DNA of 64,000 bases from Cycas panzhihuaensis (taxonomy: Eukaryota > Cycadophyta): assembly GCA_023213395.1 (NCBI GenBank), contig CM041465.1, positions 106,833,741 through 106,897,740 on the forward strand. The letters are read 5' to 3'. The position numbers were made by a program, and so were the translations under genes. Positions 11,101 to 25,916 of the stretch are shown one piece after another; within the stretch, counting starts at the first letter, position 1; the number at the start of each line of letters is the position of its first letter. The notes beneath the pieces were generated by a model. That model searched no databases, was not told the DNA's origin, and was given only the letters and a program-made list of their open reading frames with translations.

Positions 11101-13550
11101 GAGAACAAGAGTTTCCTTTACATCCTTAAGATATATGCATGTTAAATAAAGTAGAATATGATAAAAGTAAGGTCATTTGATGTTGGGAATCCCTTTTAAA
11201 CTATACTATATATTTGCTTAATTATTTCCCTCCTCAAAATTTCTTCAACTAGCTTCTAAAATACTTATTGCATTACTATGCAAAATGGTAGCAATGATGA
11301 ATTTGGAAAAAATCTAACTATATTTCCTTTATATTGCTAAGATCCCATCTCTTCATCTCCTCTATGCCATTAAAATTATTGTTTTTAGCCCTTTTTTCCC
11401 ACGTCAGGTGTTTAAAATTTTCCTCTTCTTCTTCTTTTTCCTTAATTTTTTTTTTATTTTGTTACACTAAGAACGAGGTGTTATCGAAAAGTAGTAAAAT
11501 GAAGTCTAAAAGAGGACTTGCACACTTTAGGATCCCAATTCATTCACAATCCATCAAAAGTAACGCATTAAAATTTTTTATCTACATTAGAATTTTGATC
11601 TACATGATCTTCTCATTAATTATAGGTGGATGCTAATTGAGTTAATGACACTAGTAGGTAGTTGTAAATGCTATGTATATAAATGTAATATGGTGAGGTG
11701 TATCTAAAATGAAGAAAACATTTAAAAAATATATATTAACAAGTTTAAAGTTTAATTTAGTTTTCTATTATTTAACAACTCTTTGTATTTCCATATTCAT
11801 GTTTCTTCCTTCATTCTCTTTATTTTCTAACATGGCATTAAAGCTCGTTTGCTAATTTAAGAATTAAAGGTGTTTAACATAAATGCTAAATTATAGAAGT
11901 TATAGATTCAGTGAGAGCATAAGAATTATGTTAAAGAACAAAAGTTATATGTATGGGGTTCATGTAGAAGAAATTAATGGATTAGTAGAACTATGCATTA
12001 TTAAGAAGTTCAATGGAAAGAAATTTTATCTTTCGAAATATAACAAACCAACTTATGAGAAGCATAATTAAAGTTGGCTTCATGAGAGTTGTGTCTTTGT
12101 ATAATGCATGGTTAATTTTTTATCCTGTAATGATGGGTTGATTATATTATTGGCATTGTGGTGTTGTACACTCCACCACTGCTATTATTTGATATTAATT
12201 CAATTCATATATTATTTGATGTCCTTACTATTTATGTTACTTCTACTGAAAGCTTATTTTTTCATGATTTACTTGCATTTCCTACTGAGAGTCATTATAG
12301 CTGGTATTAGAGCAATATCATATGCAATGACAATATTCTTACATTGTATGGCAAGCTTATGTATAGTGTGCTAAGCATTCTTCTACTTGCCAACCATTTA
12401 ATAGTTCTAACTTCATTAAGTAGATGGATTAGTTGAGCAATTAGAAGCATGTTATAACTGACTATATTCTCCTACATCTATTTTATCAACTCTTTGTTAG
12501 ACACATTCTTCAAAGAAATCTAAATATATCCTTATGCTTCTATATGTTTCTTCATTTATGCATATGTGTCAAAACCCAACCTACCTTGACAAGCTTGCAT
12601 GCAAGGTGATAAAGACACAATGCAATGCATTAAAATTTTTTAGTAATTCTGGCACCCAACTATATACTAATCTTGAATTGACAAAGGCTTTTATAAGAGT
12701 GATGCATAGTGGAATAAACTCTCATAGATGCATATAAAACCAAGTCAATTAGGTGCTTGACATTCATATACAAGATCTTTTCTATTACAACCAAGAATCA
12801 TGTGGTAATTGCAAGTAACCATAACCAAGTATTCATGCAGAAATTTACCATAAGCCATAATTGAATATCTATTCAATAATATAACATTTTATAGTATATA
12901 TAACTCATCATAAGAATGGTACACTTGTGACATGAGGAATGAAGTTAGACAACCAAATTACAACCAAAGTTTTCACCTCCCAACCATCCACAATCTTATA
13001 TAGGAAATTACCCCCAAGCTGGAGCAAATAATATGAACATAAAAACACTAGCTTTCCACTCTTCACATAACCCTTCCTAAGTTGCCTTATCAATATATGC
13101 CTCAAAGACTTTTTATATAAAACTCTATAGTATAAGAAATTATCTCAAAGTTGCTATTACTGCATGTAAGTATACTTTTGCTTAAAGTATTATCATTCTC
13201 ATATAATAACAATTATTTCTTCCCAATATATGCTTGTTCTTCCAAGTAGACCAATAATGTCAAGTCACTTAGGGATCCTTGCAAATCTAATCTTAAAGGA
13301 CTACCTTATTATGCCACGTACTCATCATAAACTTATATAAAATGCAGCTGAATTTAAGGGGAGCAACTACTCAAGACCCTTGTCTTTAAACAACTTGTAG
13401 GTAGAACAACCAACTGAACACTATATATATAAAGAGCTTAAGGAGAAGGAGAAGCAATTAATTAAGGATCCCTGCTTAACCAATGATCAAGGAGAAGCAA
13501 CTACTCAACTATTGTGTAAAATACCATCTAATAACAAAGAGTTTTGGGGG

Positions 13551-13570
13551 AGAGAGAGAGAGAGAGAGAG
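13551..13570. repeat. (AG)10 microsatellite
   Basis: Uninterrupted AG dinucleotide run preceded by GGGGG. Confidence 0.95.
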
Positions 13571-14824
13571 TTTATGAGGTAGATATGTGCTTGTTCACTT
13601 GATTGTTGATTAAGTCATGTACCCCTATGCATGTCGATGATGATCAGGACATTTATCCATGGCCCTAATGTCCCCCACTAATGTTCTTAGGTTGGAAAAT
13701 GGGGCCTCCCTAATTGCATACAGCCTATTATTTACTTTAATTGATTGTTTTCTCGCTTTTGAGGATTTATCTTCAATCTCTACTCACTCAATAATGATGG
13801 GTTAATGCTTGTAGCCCTCCCCTTTAGTAAATTTGCCTGTCTATATGAGTGAAAGTTGAAGAAAAATGTTTTTGCTATTGTACTGCTCTATTTTTTGTAT
13901 ACATTTGCGGTATTGCAAAGTATCTTGTGGTACCATAAAAGAATTTATGGTATGATTTGTCAACAACCAGTTCGAGTTTAATGGTGACAATCACTCATTT
14001 AATGAGTAGTTCTTCAACCTGGTAGACTGCGTCAGCCCTAAGTTAGCTTGTGCCAATTTTAAAAGGCTAAGCATGCCTTAAAAGCCTCATTTTCTTGATT
14101 TTTTCTTGGTTTTGTCACTTCAAAACCATAAAACCATGAGCATAGTTCATGGTTTTTAGTTAGTGGTTTTCCCCACATTGTAGGTTGAAAACCACCAACC
14201 CCTCACCTTAGCCTTTTCTATAAATGCCCCCATTTTTCCAAAGGAGAGGGGGAGATCATTTTACAAGGGAGATACTGTGGACATGCTATTGAAATTATGT
14301 TAAAACTACTAGCTTTTGGGAGCACTACTAGCCTTCATTACAAGGATTAGGAATACATACTTAACATTGCTTGGAGATGCCTTGAGGGAGAATTCTTGTT
14401 GCCATTAGCTATCATCTCCTAAGAAAGGGATTAGTAATCCACTCTCCAACTATTGAAGTACCCATTTTCCTTCTTATTTCATCTTGTTTGCACCATGATG
14501 TATGAATTTTTAGATGGTTGGATGTTAGGTTACTTCTTATGTTGCATCTTCTCATATTCATATCTTAGTTTGTGTCCATTGTTGCTTGTCTTTTGGTTTA
14601 CTTGCTATTTTATTAACTTCTTTAGAATGGGTTTGCAAGCCAAGGGGAGGTTTCCTAAGTACGACTTAGGCAACTAAATATATAGGAGGACAATGCCATT
14701 CTAAGGCCCTAATCCCTTCCTTATCATTTTGTTTATATGCTTAATAAGCTTAGAGTTGATTTCCACATGCTTTTAAGTGTATATGATGTTTTATTTACCT
14801 TCTTTTAGCTAGCATATATATAGA

Positions 14825-14860
14825 CACGCACACACACACACACACGTTTGTGTGTGTGTA
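14825..14860. repeat. Back-to-back (CA)n and (TG)n microsatellite
   Basis: An ACACGCACAC.. run is followed, after a short GTT spacer, by a TGTGTGTGTG run. The two halves are complementary, so the tract is a perfect hairpin candidate of about 12 bp stem. Confidence 0.9.
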
Positions 14861-15392
14861 TCATATATCCTTGTAGGAAAGGATAACTTGTGTGTAGAGG
14901 AAGAAGATGGTATTTTTAGGGCCTTGATCTAGCATATTCACTTGAGAAAGTTCAACATCACTATCAACTTCAATTATACATTATAGAGTATGAGTGGAAA
15001 CCTTGTTTATTTGCAATTTCTCTTGAGTTTGTTGCTTTCATGCTCTCGTTTTTACATTATAAGGATATCCAACAAGCAAAAATGTTGCTAGATTTCTCTT
15101 AGGAGTAGATAAGTTAGCCCCCTCCTTTATTTTTGCATCAAGTATGTGGTGATTATGGGTATCAAGCTTCCTCTTCATTAAACATTCATTGTTATAAGTA
15201 CACACTACAACCTTTTCTGCCTCTTGCAACATTTTCCTTTATTAACTTTCTCTTTTCAACTTTAAAAAAAGAAAAGAAAATCAAAGAGGGGGAGTAGGAA
15301 GAGAAAAAGAAGAAAAGAAAAGGAGAGAGAGGCATATCTTGGCTTGACTATTCCCTTTCCTCCTTTCCTTTCTCATACCTTCCCACTTCCAT

Positions 15393-15395
<3 letters not shown>

Positions 15396-15471
<76 letters not shown>
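15396..15471. repeat. (AT)n microsatellite, ~76 bp
   Basis: Uninterrupted TA dinucleotide run. Confidence 0.97.
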
Positions 15472-15474
<3 letters not shown>

Positions 15475-16272
15475 AAATAAAGAAGTTTGTTTTACCCTTT
15501 TATTTGTCTTTTGTTGTAATCCTTTTCTTTTCTTATTACTTTGCTTGCATTAGGCCACCAAAAATAAAAAATAAAAAAAAAGGAAGAAGGAAGACATGCG
15601 CACATATAGTCTAGTTCTTGCATCTTATTTACAAAAGCTCAAGTGAAGGGAGGGATCATATGGTTGTGAGTCCCTGAACTCATGGGGGTGATATTGTTCT
15701 TTCATTTGCATTCATTAAATGAAAAAAGCATATAGATGCATGTGCCTATTGACCCTTATTTCTTTTAGATTGTCTTAGGTTCATAATATTGGAAACTAGG
15801 ATCACCTACATGCACATACTAATATTTGGGTTGCCCAAGGATAACCATACCTTCATCACTTAAAACCAACACCACACTTGTATCTAAGAGGCACACGGCC
15901 TTAAGATAGGCATTAGATTGCCTTCATCTTCCAAACTAACCACTTCCACCTTAGGTTTATTTTGTTAGGATTGTAGATTTCATTCTATGCCCTACTTTTA
16001 CGCATTTCGCTAGCAATCATACTAGGAATTCGCTAGTTAGAAGCTCCTTAGCATCGTTAGGCCCTTCCCGTCTTTTCTTTTTGCTCTTACTTTCTAAGGC
16101 GTCCTTCCTCTCATTTTCACAATACCCTTTCATCTTTTCGCCATATTCGCGTGATTCCTTAAGTACATTGAAACGTGAATGCATTGTATATCACGTTGTT
16201 TACGTGGTTTGCCCCCTTTGGAAGTTCCCTTCGCGTATACCTCTTATTAAATCGAGTGACCAAGAGTCACCA

Positions 16273-18430
16273 ATGGAGAACTACCCTGTTGGGTGGGCCA
16301 ATGATCCATATGCCTAGGATTGGCCTCAACCTAAGGCTTATTATCCTTATGAGTGCAGGCCATGTCGATGACGATCATTTCTATCAAATGTCATCACAAG
16401 ATGAGCCCTATCCTATTGCTCATAATTCTTATCCACTTGAGAGGCCTTACACTTACGACCATACCACACATCTTGAGCATGTGTCCAATCCCTATCTTGT
16501 CCACTCGGGTCATAATGGAGAGCCATTGGCTTCCTAAGACCTAAACCATACTCCTCCCAGGGATGCAATCGAAGCATTAAGGGAATGCTTTAAAGCTATC
16601 ATTAGCCAACCTCCACTAAGGTAGCTACAACAGTTTCTTCTTAGTACCTCTTTAGCCACTTCTACTATTCCCCCACCTTCTTCTATTTAAGTGCCAACTT
16701 CTAGTTCCTTTGACACTATTACTACCGCACACCAACCCCAAGCATGTCGGTGGAGAATGAACTGACACAAGGTGCATACCCCCATGGGCAGGGGCAAACA
16801 CACCTCCACTCCATACTCCTATTCCCCCACTTGCATTTACCTCTTATACCCACCATACCCACGTGACTGCGTTACCTTAGGCAAGGAGGTTTTCCCCCTA
16901 CCCACCCATGTCTTCATTCAACATATCCATCTTTGTAGGTTCCCTTAGGATACACATCGTTGCCCTCATGGTATAGGGGTTTTAACCCCCTCGCTACGTG
17001 TGGGGTAGCTCCTCCCATTGGAGGGCCATTCAAGGAAAACTTATTACCCCCTCTCTCCCCCCAACTGATTCCACTACCTTCACATGGGTTTCCTCCTCAA
17101 GGAGGGTATTCCACCCTTTCTCATTCTACCCTTTATCCTTCCACCTCTCTTGGTGCCTCTTATGGTACCCAACCCCCTTACTTTCCACGAGGCACTAAGA
17201 CATCCTCGACCACCTCCTTATGGACCATATCCTTATTGAGGACCACTGCTCGACCACCCCATCCCCCCCCTCTCCTTGTATCAATTAGGAGGGGCCCCAT
17301 ATACCCCTCTGACCTATCCATCTTATTACTAGGGCCACACACCTTATCCCTACCCTACTTCCTCATCTTATATAGATAGTGGGCATCCTTATGGGGGGAC
17401 CCACTTATACCCCTAATGACCCGTTAGCCCAACTGGGGGCATGCCCATTTATAGATTATAAGTCGAGCCCCCTTTAAGTGGAGGTTTTACGAACCAATTT
17501 GCCTTCGCATCCCTCTAAAGTGCCCAAACTCGATGGCACTTCTTCCCATGACCTAATTGATTATATTAGGGATTTTGCCATGGTGTGCATCGATTACTCG
17601 ACCTATGACCATATACTAATGAAATTATTCCCCTAGTCACTTTAAGGCAATGCCTTGAAATGGTTCGATTGGCTCCCATCCCATTGAATATCTACCTTTG
17701 AACAACTAGTTGATGCCTGCATCAACTATTTTGATAATGGATTGACCCTTTGAAAGTAGGATCAAGGCTTTTCTTTCTCTAAAGCAAGGCCATGAATAAC
17801 TGAAACGCAACCTTGTGCATCAGTTCTATGGCCTTCTCTATTCTTTTAAGGCCATGTTGCTAGAAGAATTAAAGAGAGACATCTTTGTAAACACGTTGTG
17901 CCTTGAGGTACATACAAAGGTCCTCAAAATGGGGATGACCACTTGCAAGTCAGCCATAACTAAATGCTTGGAATTAGAATCTATTGAGATTCAATCAGGT
18001 CTCAAGAAGATCCCTAAAATCTCATAATGTCATGAGGCATCCCCTCCCCCATATGACAACGAGGGTTAGCAACAATAATAATCATCCAAACCTCTCGTTG
18101 GTTCACTTGACAAGAACATGGATCCTTTGACTTCAATCATGTGCTCTTTTAAGCAAATGATACATGACTTGAAGTTGCAACCCTCTCAAACCCTACAAGA
18201 GCCACATCAACCTCAACTTAGATATGGGCAGGTTCATTAAACTACCCAGACTCTGCCACCAAAGAGTGAGGGAATCCAAGCACCCTAAGCGAAGAGGATG
18301 AGACCCCCACCTAAAAAGAAATGGTGTTCGGTCCATGGGGAATGTATGCATAATGACTCTACGTATTAGACATAACACCTTGAATTAGCACTATCATGTG
18401 ATCCCCCATCTCAAAGTACTTCCAAACCAA
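16273..18430 (+). pseudogene. gypsy gag remnant (left Tat-like copy)
   Basis: Opens MENYPVGWANDPYA at 16273, is followed by a Pro-rich region (16960-17379), then the core gag (about 17490-18027) with GNALKWFDWLP and LKRDIFVNTLCLEV. Near 18325 a zinc-knuckle-like WCSVHGECMH appears, matching WCSIHGECFH in the minus-strand copy. Many in-frame stops and frameshifts; cannot be expressed. Confidence 0.8.
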
Positions 18431-19065
18431 ACATGGAATAACCTGTGCACCAAGACCTATTTCCCAATCATGAAGAGTAGGACCAACCTTCCTAGCAATA
18501 GGGTAGGCAAATTAGAAACATGAGGCTAACTCAAACCCCTTATGTAGATCAATTAAAGGGAAAGGAACGTATAGATAGTTCCTTCTTATCAACTCTGGTT
18601 ACTCAATGAACCACATCCTCCCAACCTAAGAATAAGGGTAAGAGGATTATCTAGTTACTCAAGACCACTCATATATTTCTCATTATAAGGTCTCAAGCTA
18701 CTAAAGAGGTTGGGGAAGCCTCCACCTTGTAACAACCACCCTAAGGGGACTCTTCTCTTATAGAGATCCATGTCATTCCTAAGACCATTCCTGTTCACCT
18801 GGGATGCTACAACTTCAGACATGCTCTTCCCTAATCCACTGAGAAATGGAAATCTTTCTCTATAATTGAAGAACTCCATATCGTTTCAATCGGAATGTCC
18901 ATGATAGACATTCTAAAGAGTTGCCCTGATCAAAGGGCACTCTTATTTGAAGCATTGGGGTTCAACAAAACTCCAATTCATTCTCTTGACACCTCCTCTT
19001 TATGTGGGTCTAACCTTATTATGTTTAACCCATGCAACCTCTCTCTAACTAAGGATAGGCAATTG

Positions 19066-19380
19066 TATTAGTACTATACATTTACCATCACCATTGAGAC
19101 ACTTGACTTTGCCTTAAAGAGGGTCATTGTGGACAATGGATTGTCGGTTAATGCGATGCTTATTTGCATACTTAAGAAGTTGGATATAGAAGCTCTCAAA
19201 CCAGTTCCATGGAGGTGTGAGGGGTATGATGGGAGTGAAAAAGCTCCCTTATAGATGGTCAAACTCCCTCTCACCTTAGAAGACAAGACTGTCCAAACCA
19301 ACATTGTCATTTTGGACATCAATGTCGATGATAACCTTTTATTGGGTTGACCATGGCTTGACCAAATAGGAACTGTTTGT
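19066..19380 (+). pseudogene. gypsy aspartic protease remnant (left copy)
   Basis: Reads FTITIETLDFALKR followed by VIVDNGLSVNAM, VPWRCEGYDGSEKAPL, then NLLLG, a stop, and PWLDQ. This is a retropepsin with the catalytic site written D-N-G instead of the usual D-S/T-G. Two in-frame stops. The copy at 61898-62617 has the same D-N-G, so the change is ancestral to the family. Confidence 0.8.
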
Positions 19381-20563
19381 TCATCAAGGTGGGGGCAACT
19401 CAAATTTGCTCACCAAGGGCAAATTAAAGTTATTACATATGAACTGCCCCAAAACCATCCCTCTCATTGACTGTGTCAAGTGATTTTTGGGATGATAGAT
19501 GAACAAGACGACCCATCTGACCCATCCACCATAGAGTTCTTCAAGGGTCAAGCACTTACTGAAGGAGAAAATATTCTTCCTCCTCCTCCAGCCTTGGTAT
19601 ATTTTGCCCATATTGGTATGGGGATTTATGACTAACTAGTAGTCCTCAATAATAAGGAATATGACGATGAATATGAGAAGCCATTGCACCAAGTTAATTT
19701 CTTCAATATAACGAGGGAAGGGATGTCATATGCTGACACACCTCCTCCTTTTGGCCTAAATCCGTATGACTAAGGGTCATCCCAAATACCAATTTCACCC
19801 CCCTTCCACCTACGTAAGAGTCTCCTTATTTGAGGTCTTGGTTGGCCCACCATTCTTCTCGAATGGCGTACAACTATCATCCAGATCATTTAGACTCTCT
19901 TGCCCATGAGGACATGATAGGAGGGCATGCTATTCCTCCACCTATCCAATTTACCTTCCAAGGAGAGATTCCTTGGGGTGGCGAGCTGGTCCTTAACCAT
20001 GCATTAGATCCATCCTCTATCTCACCTCACCTACTATGAATGATTAATTTGCTTAGGTACTTGGGGAACTGACCCATTTTAGAACACCTCTCAAGGAACT
20101 CCACCTATTTATCATCACCTTGTGACGATGATGATGTATCTAACTTAGTCTTTTCACATGACAAGTTAATTATCTATCATTCTATACCATCTTCACCCCC
20201 TCCCCTAAACCTACGGGGAGGTCAATCATCTTGCATGCCCTCTAACTTGTCAAAATTCAACATGCTATGTCAATTGGTTGTGTGATCGCTACTAGCCTAC
20301 TATTCTCCTACAAGCTCCTTGAGTCCCTTTAAGTAAAACAATCCATGGGGTTGATTGCTTGAGAATAATGAAGCTCTACTCGAGCATTTGGTAGGATCTT
20401 CACGACTTGCTAGCGGGCATCACAAGTTAAGTTTTAGAAGTGCATAGTTATCGGGTCTCCATTGGGCGACCCTAACGAGACAACCATGCCTCTAGACCAT
20501 CTATAGACTAAGCCTCCCTACTTCAAGGAAGGAAATATTATGTGTGCGAGGGCAATTAAGGAT

Positions 20564-21202
20564 TGTTAGATAATATGACAACAATGTTTTGGAATCTAAA
20601 ATTTTAACATGTTGGTAGCATAGTTTCCTCCCCAAACTTCCTCAGGGGGTTCCAAGGCGAGCCCCTTGGTAGAGGGAGTGCGGGGTGTTAGAATGCCCTC
20701 GCTAAGAGGGTTCAAGCGATAGCCCTGACCCAAAAAGCTAGCACTAAAAATCATACTAAATTGTAAAGATAATTAGGATCATTCGCACAAAATACCCTAG
20801 ATTCTATGGTCAAGATTTGTGCCTTGTATGACTCTCTCATATAGCCCGATTTAGGGTATTTTTTCATTATGTTGATGGTGTTCAATGTATTAGATGTATT
20901 GTGAAGAGTTGGCGGTGGTTGTTGTTCTTTGTGAGAATTACTTTCTGATTGTATACATTTCTCCATTCTTTGATAATAAAGATCGATACCTTTCCTGTGT
21001 GGATATTTCCACACACTGCTAGGGTTTTACCACGTTATATTGGGTGTATATGTGATGCTTAGCTTTCTTATTTATTTTATTGTATTATCTCTGGTTTTAA
21101 GAGCTTGCATGTTAAATTTCAATTTCGATTCCTGTAACTAGTTTCAAAATAGTTTAGATCTTGGTGGCGGTTTTAGGTTATTGGGACCTTGTCTTCTCAA
21201 CA
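20564..21202. mobile_element. Solo LTR, 639 bp, with 5-bp target duplication
   Basis: Starts TGTTAGATAATATGAC at 20564 and ends TTCTCAACA at 21202 (TG...CA). It is flanked by a perfect direct repeat AGGAT at 20559-20563 and 21203-21207. Near the 3' end it carries GATAATAAAGATCG and CACACACTGCTAGGG-type signals usual for the R/U5 part of a plant LTR. The gypsy reading resumes on the far side, so the insertion came after the gypsy copy. It is the product of recombination between two LTRs that removed the interior. Superfamily not certain; copia more likely from its look. Confidence 0.88.
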
Positions 21203-21409
21203 AGGATATCATCCTTGCTCTTAAATGGATTATCAAGATTGAAATTTGAATGTTCACCCTAAGAAGTTGAAGAGTACACAAAGTTATTCCATGAATACAT
21301 GATGACTCCGCCTGGGATTATTCTGATATAAAGGGCATTGACCTTCAAATCATTACACATAACCTTACTACGATCCCAAACACCTACCCTGTTAGGTAAA
21401 AACAACATC

Positions 21410-22495
21410 TACTATACCCAAAACTATCAGCTACTATTAAAATAGAAGTGGAGAAGTTGTATATTGCAAGCCTTATTACTTCCATTAACTACCTGAAATA
21501 GGTGTAAAATATCATCCCAGTTGTAAAGAAAAATAGGATAATTAGTATTTGTGTCGACTTTTGAGACATCAATAATGCATGTCCTAAGGATTACTTTTTG
21601 TTACCATTCATCAATTAAATCATCAATCAAACTCACGGGTTTGAGGTTATATCCTTGATGGATGACTTTTTGAATATAATTAAATCTAGATATCCCCAAA
21701 GACCACCACAAGATAGCTTCCACTACCTTATGGATGCGTTTGCTTACAAGGCCATGCGTTCAACTTTAAGAATGTCGAGACAACGTATCAAGATCCATAT
21801 AATTTATCTTCCATCACCTCATTAATAACATTCTAGACGTCTTTAGGGATAATCTCATGGGTTTATTCCACAAGAGGGTTGATCACCCTACATACTTAAG
21901 AAAGATCTTCTTTAGATGCTACATGTATCATGTCAGCCTAAATTTGCTTAAATGCATTTTTGTGGTGACTGCTAGTAATTTGTTAGGGTTCCTTATATCC
22001 CAAGGAGGGATTAAAGTCAACCCAAATAAGCTTAAAGCCATGGTCGAGATGCCATTACCCTAAACCCAATAGTAAATCAAGTCATTCTTGGGTTAGCTCA
22101 ACTTCTTTTAATGATTCTTAGCAAAATTCGCTATCAACGTAAAACCCCTAACTAATCTTCTTAAGAAGGGAACTCTATTTATGTGGACTCCCAAGACCCA
22201 AGCAGCCTTCCACCAACTTAAACAAGCTCTTAGTATGACCACTATCTTAGTGCCTCCCCCATTTGATCAACCCTTCATTCTTTACACCTCAGTAACTGAT
22301 GAATCCATTGGCACCATATTAGCTCAAGAAGATAACTCTAAGGTTGAGCAAGTTATCTATTTTATAAGTTGTACCTTAATTGCAGCTAAATTAAACTACC
22401 CCCTAGCAGAAAAGAAATGCTTAGCCTTAGTTTTTGCTGTCAAGAAGATCAATTACTACCTCCTTGGAAACATGAAACACATGATAGTTTAGTTA
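21410..22495 (+). pseudogene. gypsy reverse transcriptase and RNase H remnant (left copy)
   Basis: RT segments are readable across several frames: IKIEVEKLY, DINNACPKDYFLLPF, GFEVISLMDDF, then FRDNLMGLF where the catalytic FMDD should be, and YHVSLNLLKC. The RNase H part at 22181-22492 reads WTPKTQAAFHQLKQAL and later LNYPLAEKKCLALVFAVKK. Stops between (about 22062-22125) fall where the minus-strand family and related elements have Gln or Arg. Not functional. Confidence 0.85.
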
Positions 22496-22920
22496 GACCC
22501 ATTTCATTATTTAATGACACAATCTGATTTGACCAGGAGAATGGGCAAATGGACCCTTCCCCTTTAAGAATATGATCTTAAAGTTATTAGTCATAAATCT
22601 AAGAAGGGTATGATTGTGATGAAGCAGTTGGCAGATGTATTAATCTCTAATCTAGTGAAGGTCCTAATTGATGACTCCTTGCCCAACAAATTAATCTTAG
22701 TCCTCCAAGAGGCTGACCCACACCCTTGAGCTGATACTAAATGGTATGGCGACATCATCAATTACTTGGCATAACAAAAGTACCTTGCTGATGCTATTAA
22801 TAAAGTCAAGCTCCGTGTTAGGGCTTCAACCTACCAATATTTCCTCATCCAGAGCATGTTATATAAACACTCATTTGATGGTGTCCTCCTTCAATGTGTT
22901 GCCCTAGAAGAAAGTCAAGT

Positions 22921-23424
22921 TGTATACATGTATTCTCAAAATATATGGTTGATGATTATGAAAAATATATTTAGTATGTTGGATGTTATTCTTTTCATAA
23001 TTTTTATATGTATCATATTGGTGCACTGGGATGCAAGTTAGGAGTTGCGGCTATCTTCCAATGTTCTCATGCCTACTGTGGATGATCTTATAGAGTAGGT
23101 TGCTTAAGTGCTTGATTATTTTAGGCCTGATGTAATATTTGAGAATAACATATAAGATAGATACAGTTAATACTGATGGTATGTTGGTTTATTATTTTTA
23201 TTATGGGTAATCATTCATTCACATATGTTGGGCCCTATATTCTAAAACATGCAAGTATTCACGATCGTCCACACAATATTATATTTAGTTTACAAGTGAA
23301 GGCTTGTAATTGCGTTAATATATTTACTATCACTTATGGAGATTCTAGAGGCATTTGCAAGTGTCTCCTGATGAGATTAAGCTACTAGAATGAGTACACC
23401 CCATTATTTACATTAAATATCCCT
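22921..23424. other. No gene seen
   Basis: AT-rich sequence between the truncated gypsy copy and the large (TA)n array. Confidence 0.5.
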
Positions 23425-24769
<1,345 letters not shown>

Positions 24770-25023
24770 TCGATCACTTCATAGAGTCTTTGGTAAAATA
24801 CATAAGATCATTAGACACTACACATGGAGCAAATTTTATAAAATGACCATGTTTAATATGAAGAATAAGTAAAAGCACATTATAAAAGCATTCTCTATTT
24901 TAACCATGAGCTCCTTGGTGGCGAGGAATGAGCTAACACCTTTAATAACATGTGACTAAGGGCTTATGAGTAAGCAGTTAAAGTATAACTAAAAATAAAA
25001 TTAAAATAATTTAATACAATATA

Positions 25024-25075
<52 letters not shown>

Positions 25076-25389
25076 TAAGTTTACAAGTCGATAGCTTTAG
25101 TGCGTATATGATCTAACATCGATCAATTTGTACTCATTTTATTGAATCATTTTAAAGTATTATTAAAAGAGGTTAATATATTAAGGTCATTTCTGTAGAT
25201 TAATTAAGTGACCTTAAGATATATTGTTAGCATTAGTCTCTTAGTGAAATCGCTTCATATGCATTTAGATGTAATTTTGGGTTTATATCATTATGTAGGA
25301 AAATCCTAATCCTAATGCTCACCCTCAATAATAAAAGGTGAAATCTCAAGGAGGAATCATTATTCATTCTCACCTCCAAGTTTTGATCT
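24770..25389. other. No gene seen; includes a second (AT)n tract
   Basis: AT-rich sequence. A pure (TA)n run occupies 25029-25074. No ORF of note. Confidence 0.55.
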
Positions 25390-25904
25390 TGTTAGAATAA
25401 TATTAACTTATTATATAATATTATCTTTGTAAAAATAATTTTATTAATATTACTATATCATACATAATTATGTAGTTCATTAAAATGGAAAGCGCTCATT
25501 TCAATAAACCTTTCCTCTTCCTTAAAATCTCCTCCTAGATTCTAGGAGGTTAGTGCATCTGATAGTGCCTTGCATTAGTTAGTTGGTTAGGTTGGTCAAA
25601 TATTGCCTTGTGAGGTGGAGGCTACGCATAGGGTTAGGCTAGTATAAGTGAGGAAGGATAAGATCCTCGTAATCGTCATTGTAATATATTCTTGTTATTA
25701 ATAATATTTATTATTTTAGGAGGTGTTTTTTCGTCCCCACTAAGGGAGTTTTTCACTATCAAATGTGTTATTATGATGGTTTATTTTGTTACCTGTGTTA
25801 ATAATTCAATATATATAATTATAATGAATGTTTAAATTTTATACAATATATACATTTTATTTGATGTATTATAATGCACAAAATAATTTAACCCTCTCTC
25901 GACA
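25390..25904 (+). mobile_element. LTR (515 bp), 5' LTR of a copia-type element
   Basis: Starts TGTTAGAATAATATTAACTT at 25390 and ends ACCCTCTCTCGACA at 25904 (TG...CA). It is followed with no spacer by an initiator-tRNA-Met-type primer binding site, which fixes it as a 5' LTR on the plus strand. A matching 3' LTR was not found; it may be lost or lie in the assembly gap. Confidence 0.75.
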
Positions 25905-25916
25905 TGGTATCAAAGT
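25905..25916 (+). other. Primer binding site, tRNA-iMet type
   Basis: TGGTATCAAAGT directly after the LTR; the plant consensus is TGGTATCAGAGC. Two G-to-A or C-to-T differences, in line with decay. Confidence 0.75.

Larger units (their letters stand above)
11101..16272. other. No gene seen; microsatellites only
   Basis: AT-rich DNA without a recognisable ORF. It contains the (AG)n, (CA)n/(TG)n and (AT)n tracts listed separately and a purine-rich run at about 15265-15332. Confidence 0.5.
16273..22920 (+). mobile_element. Decayed Tat-like Ty3/gypsy copy (left copy), 3' truncated
   Basis: Gag, protease, RT, RNase H and the very start of integrase occur in that order on the plus strand, all broken by stops and frameshifts. 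Integrase begins at about 22855 (LYKHSFDGVLLQC) and similarity ends near 22920, so the rest of the element is gone. It belongs to the same family as the minus-strand element at 58373-64000: the gag segment at 17815-18027 and the one at 63157-63429 share LKRD(I/L)F(V/I)N and (L/M)EVLKMG-type words, and both proteases have VDNG. A solo LTR has inserted between protease and RT. No 5' LTR or primer binding site was identified upstream of 16273. Confidence 0.85.
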
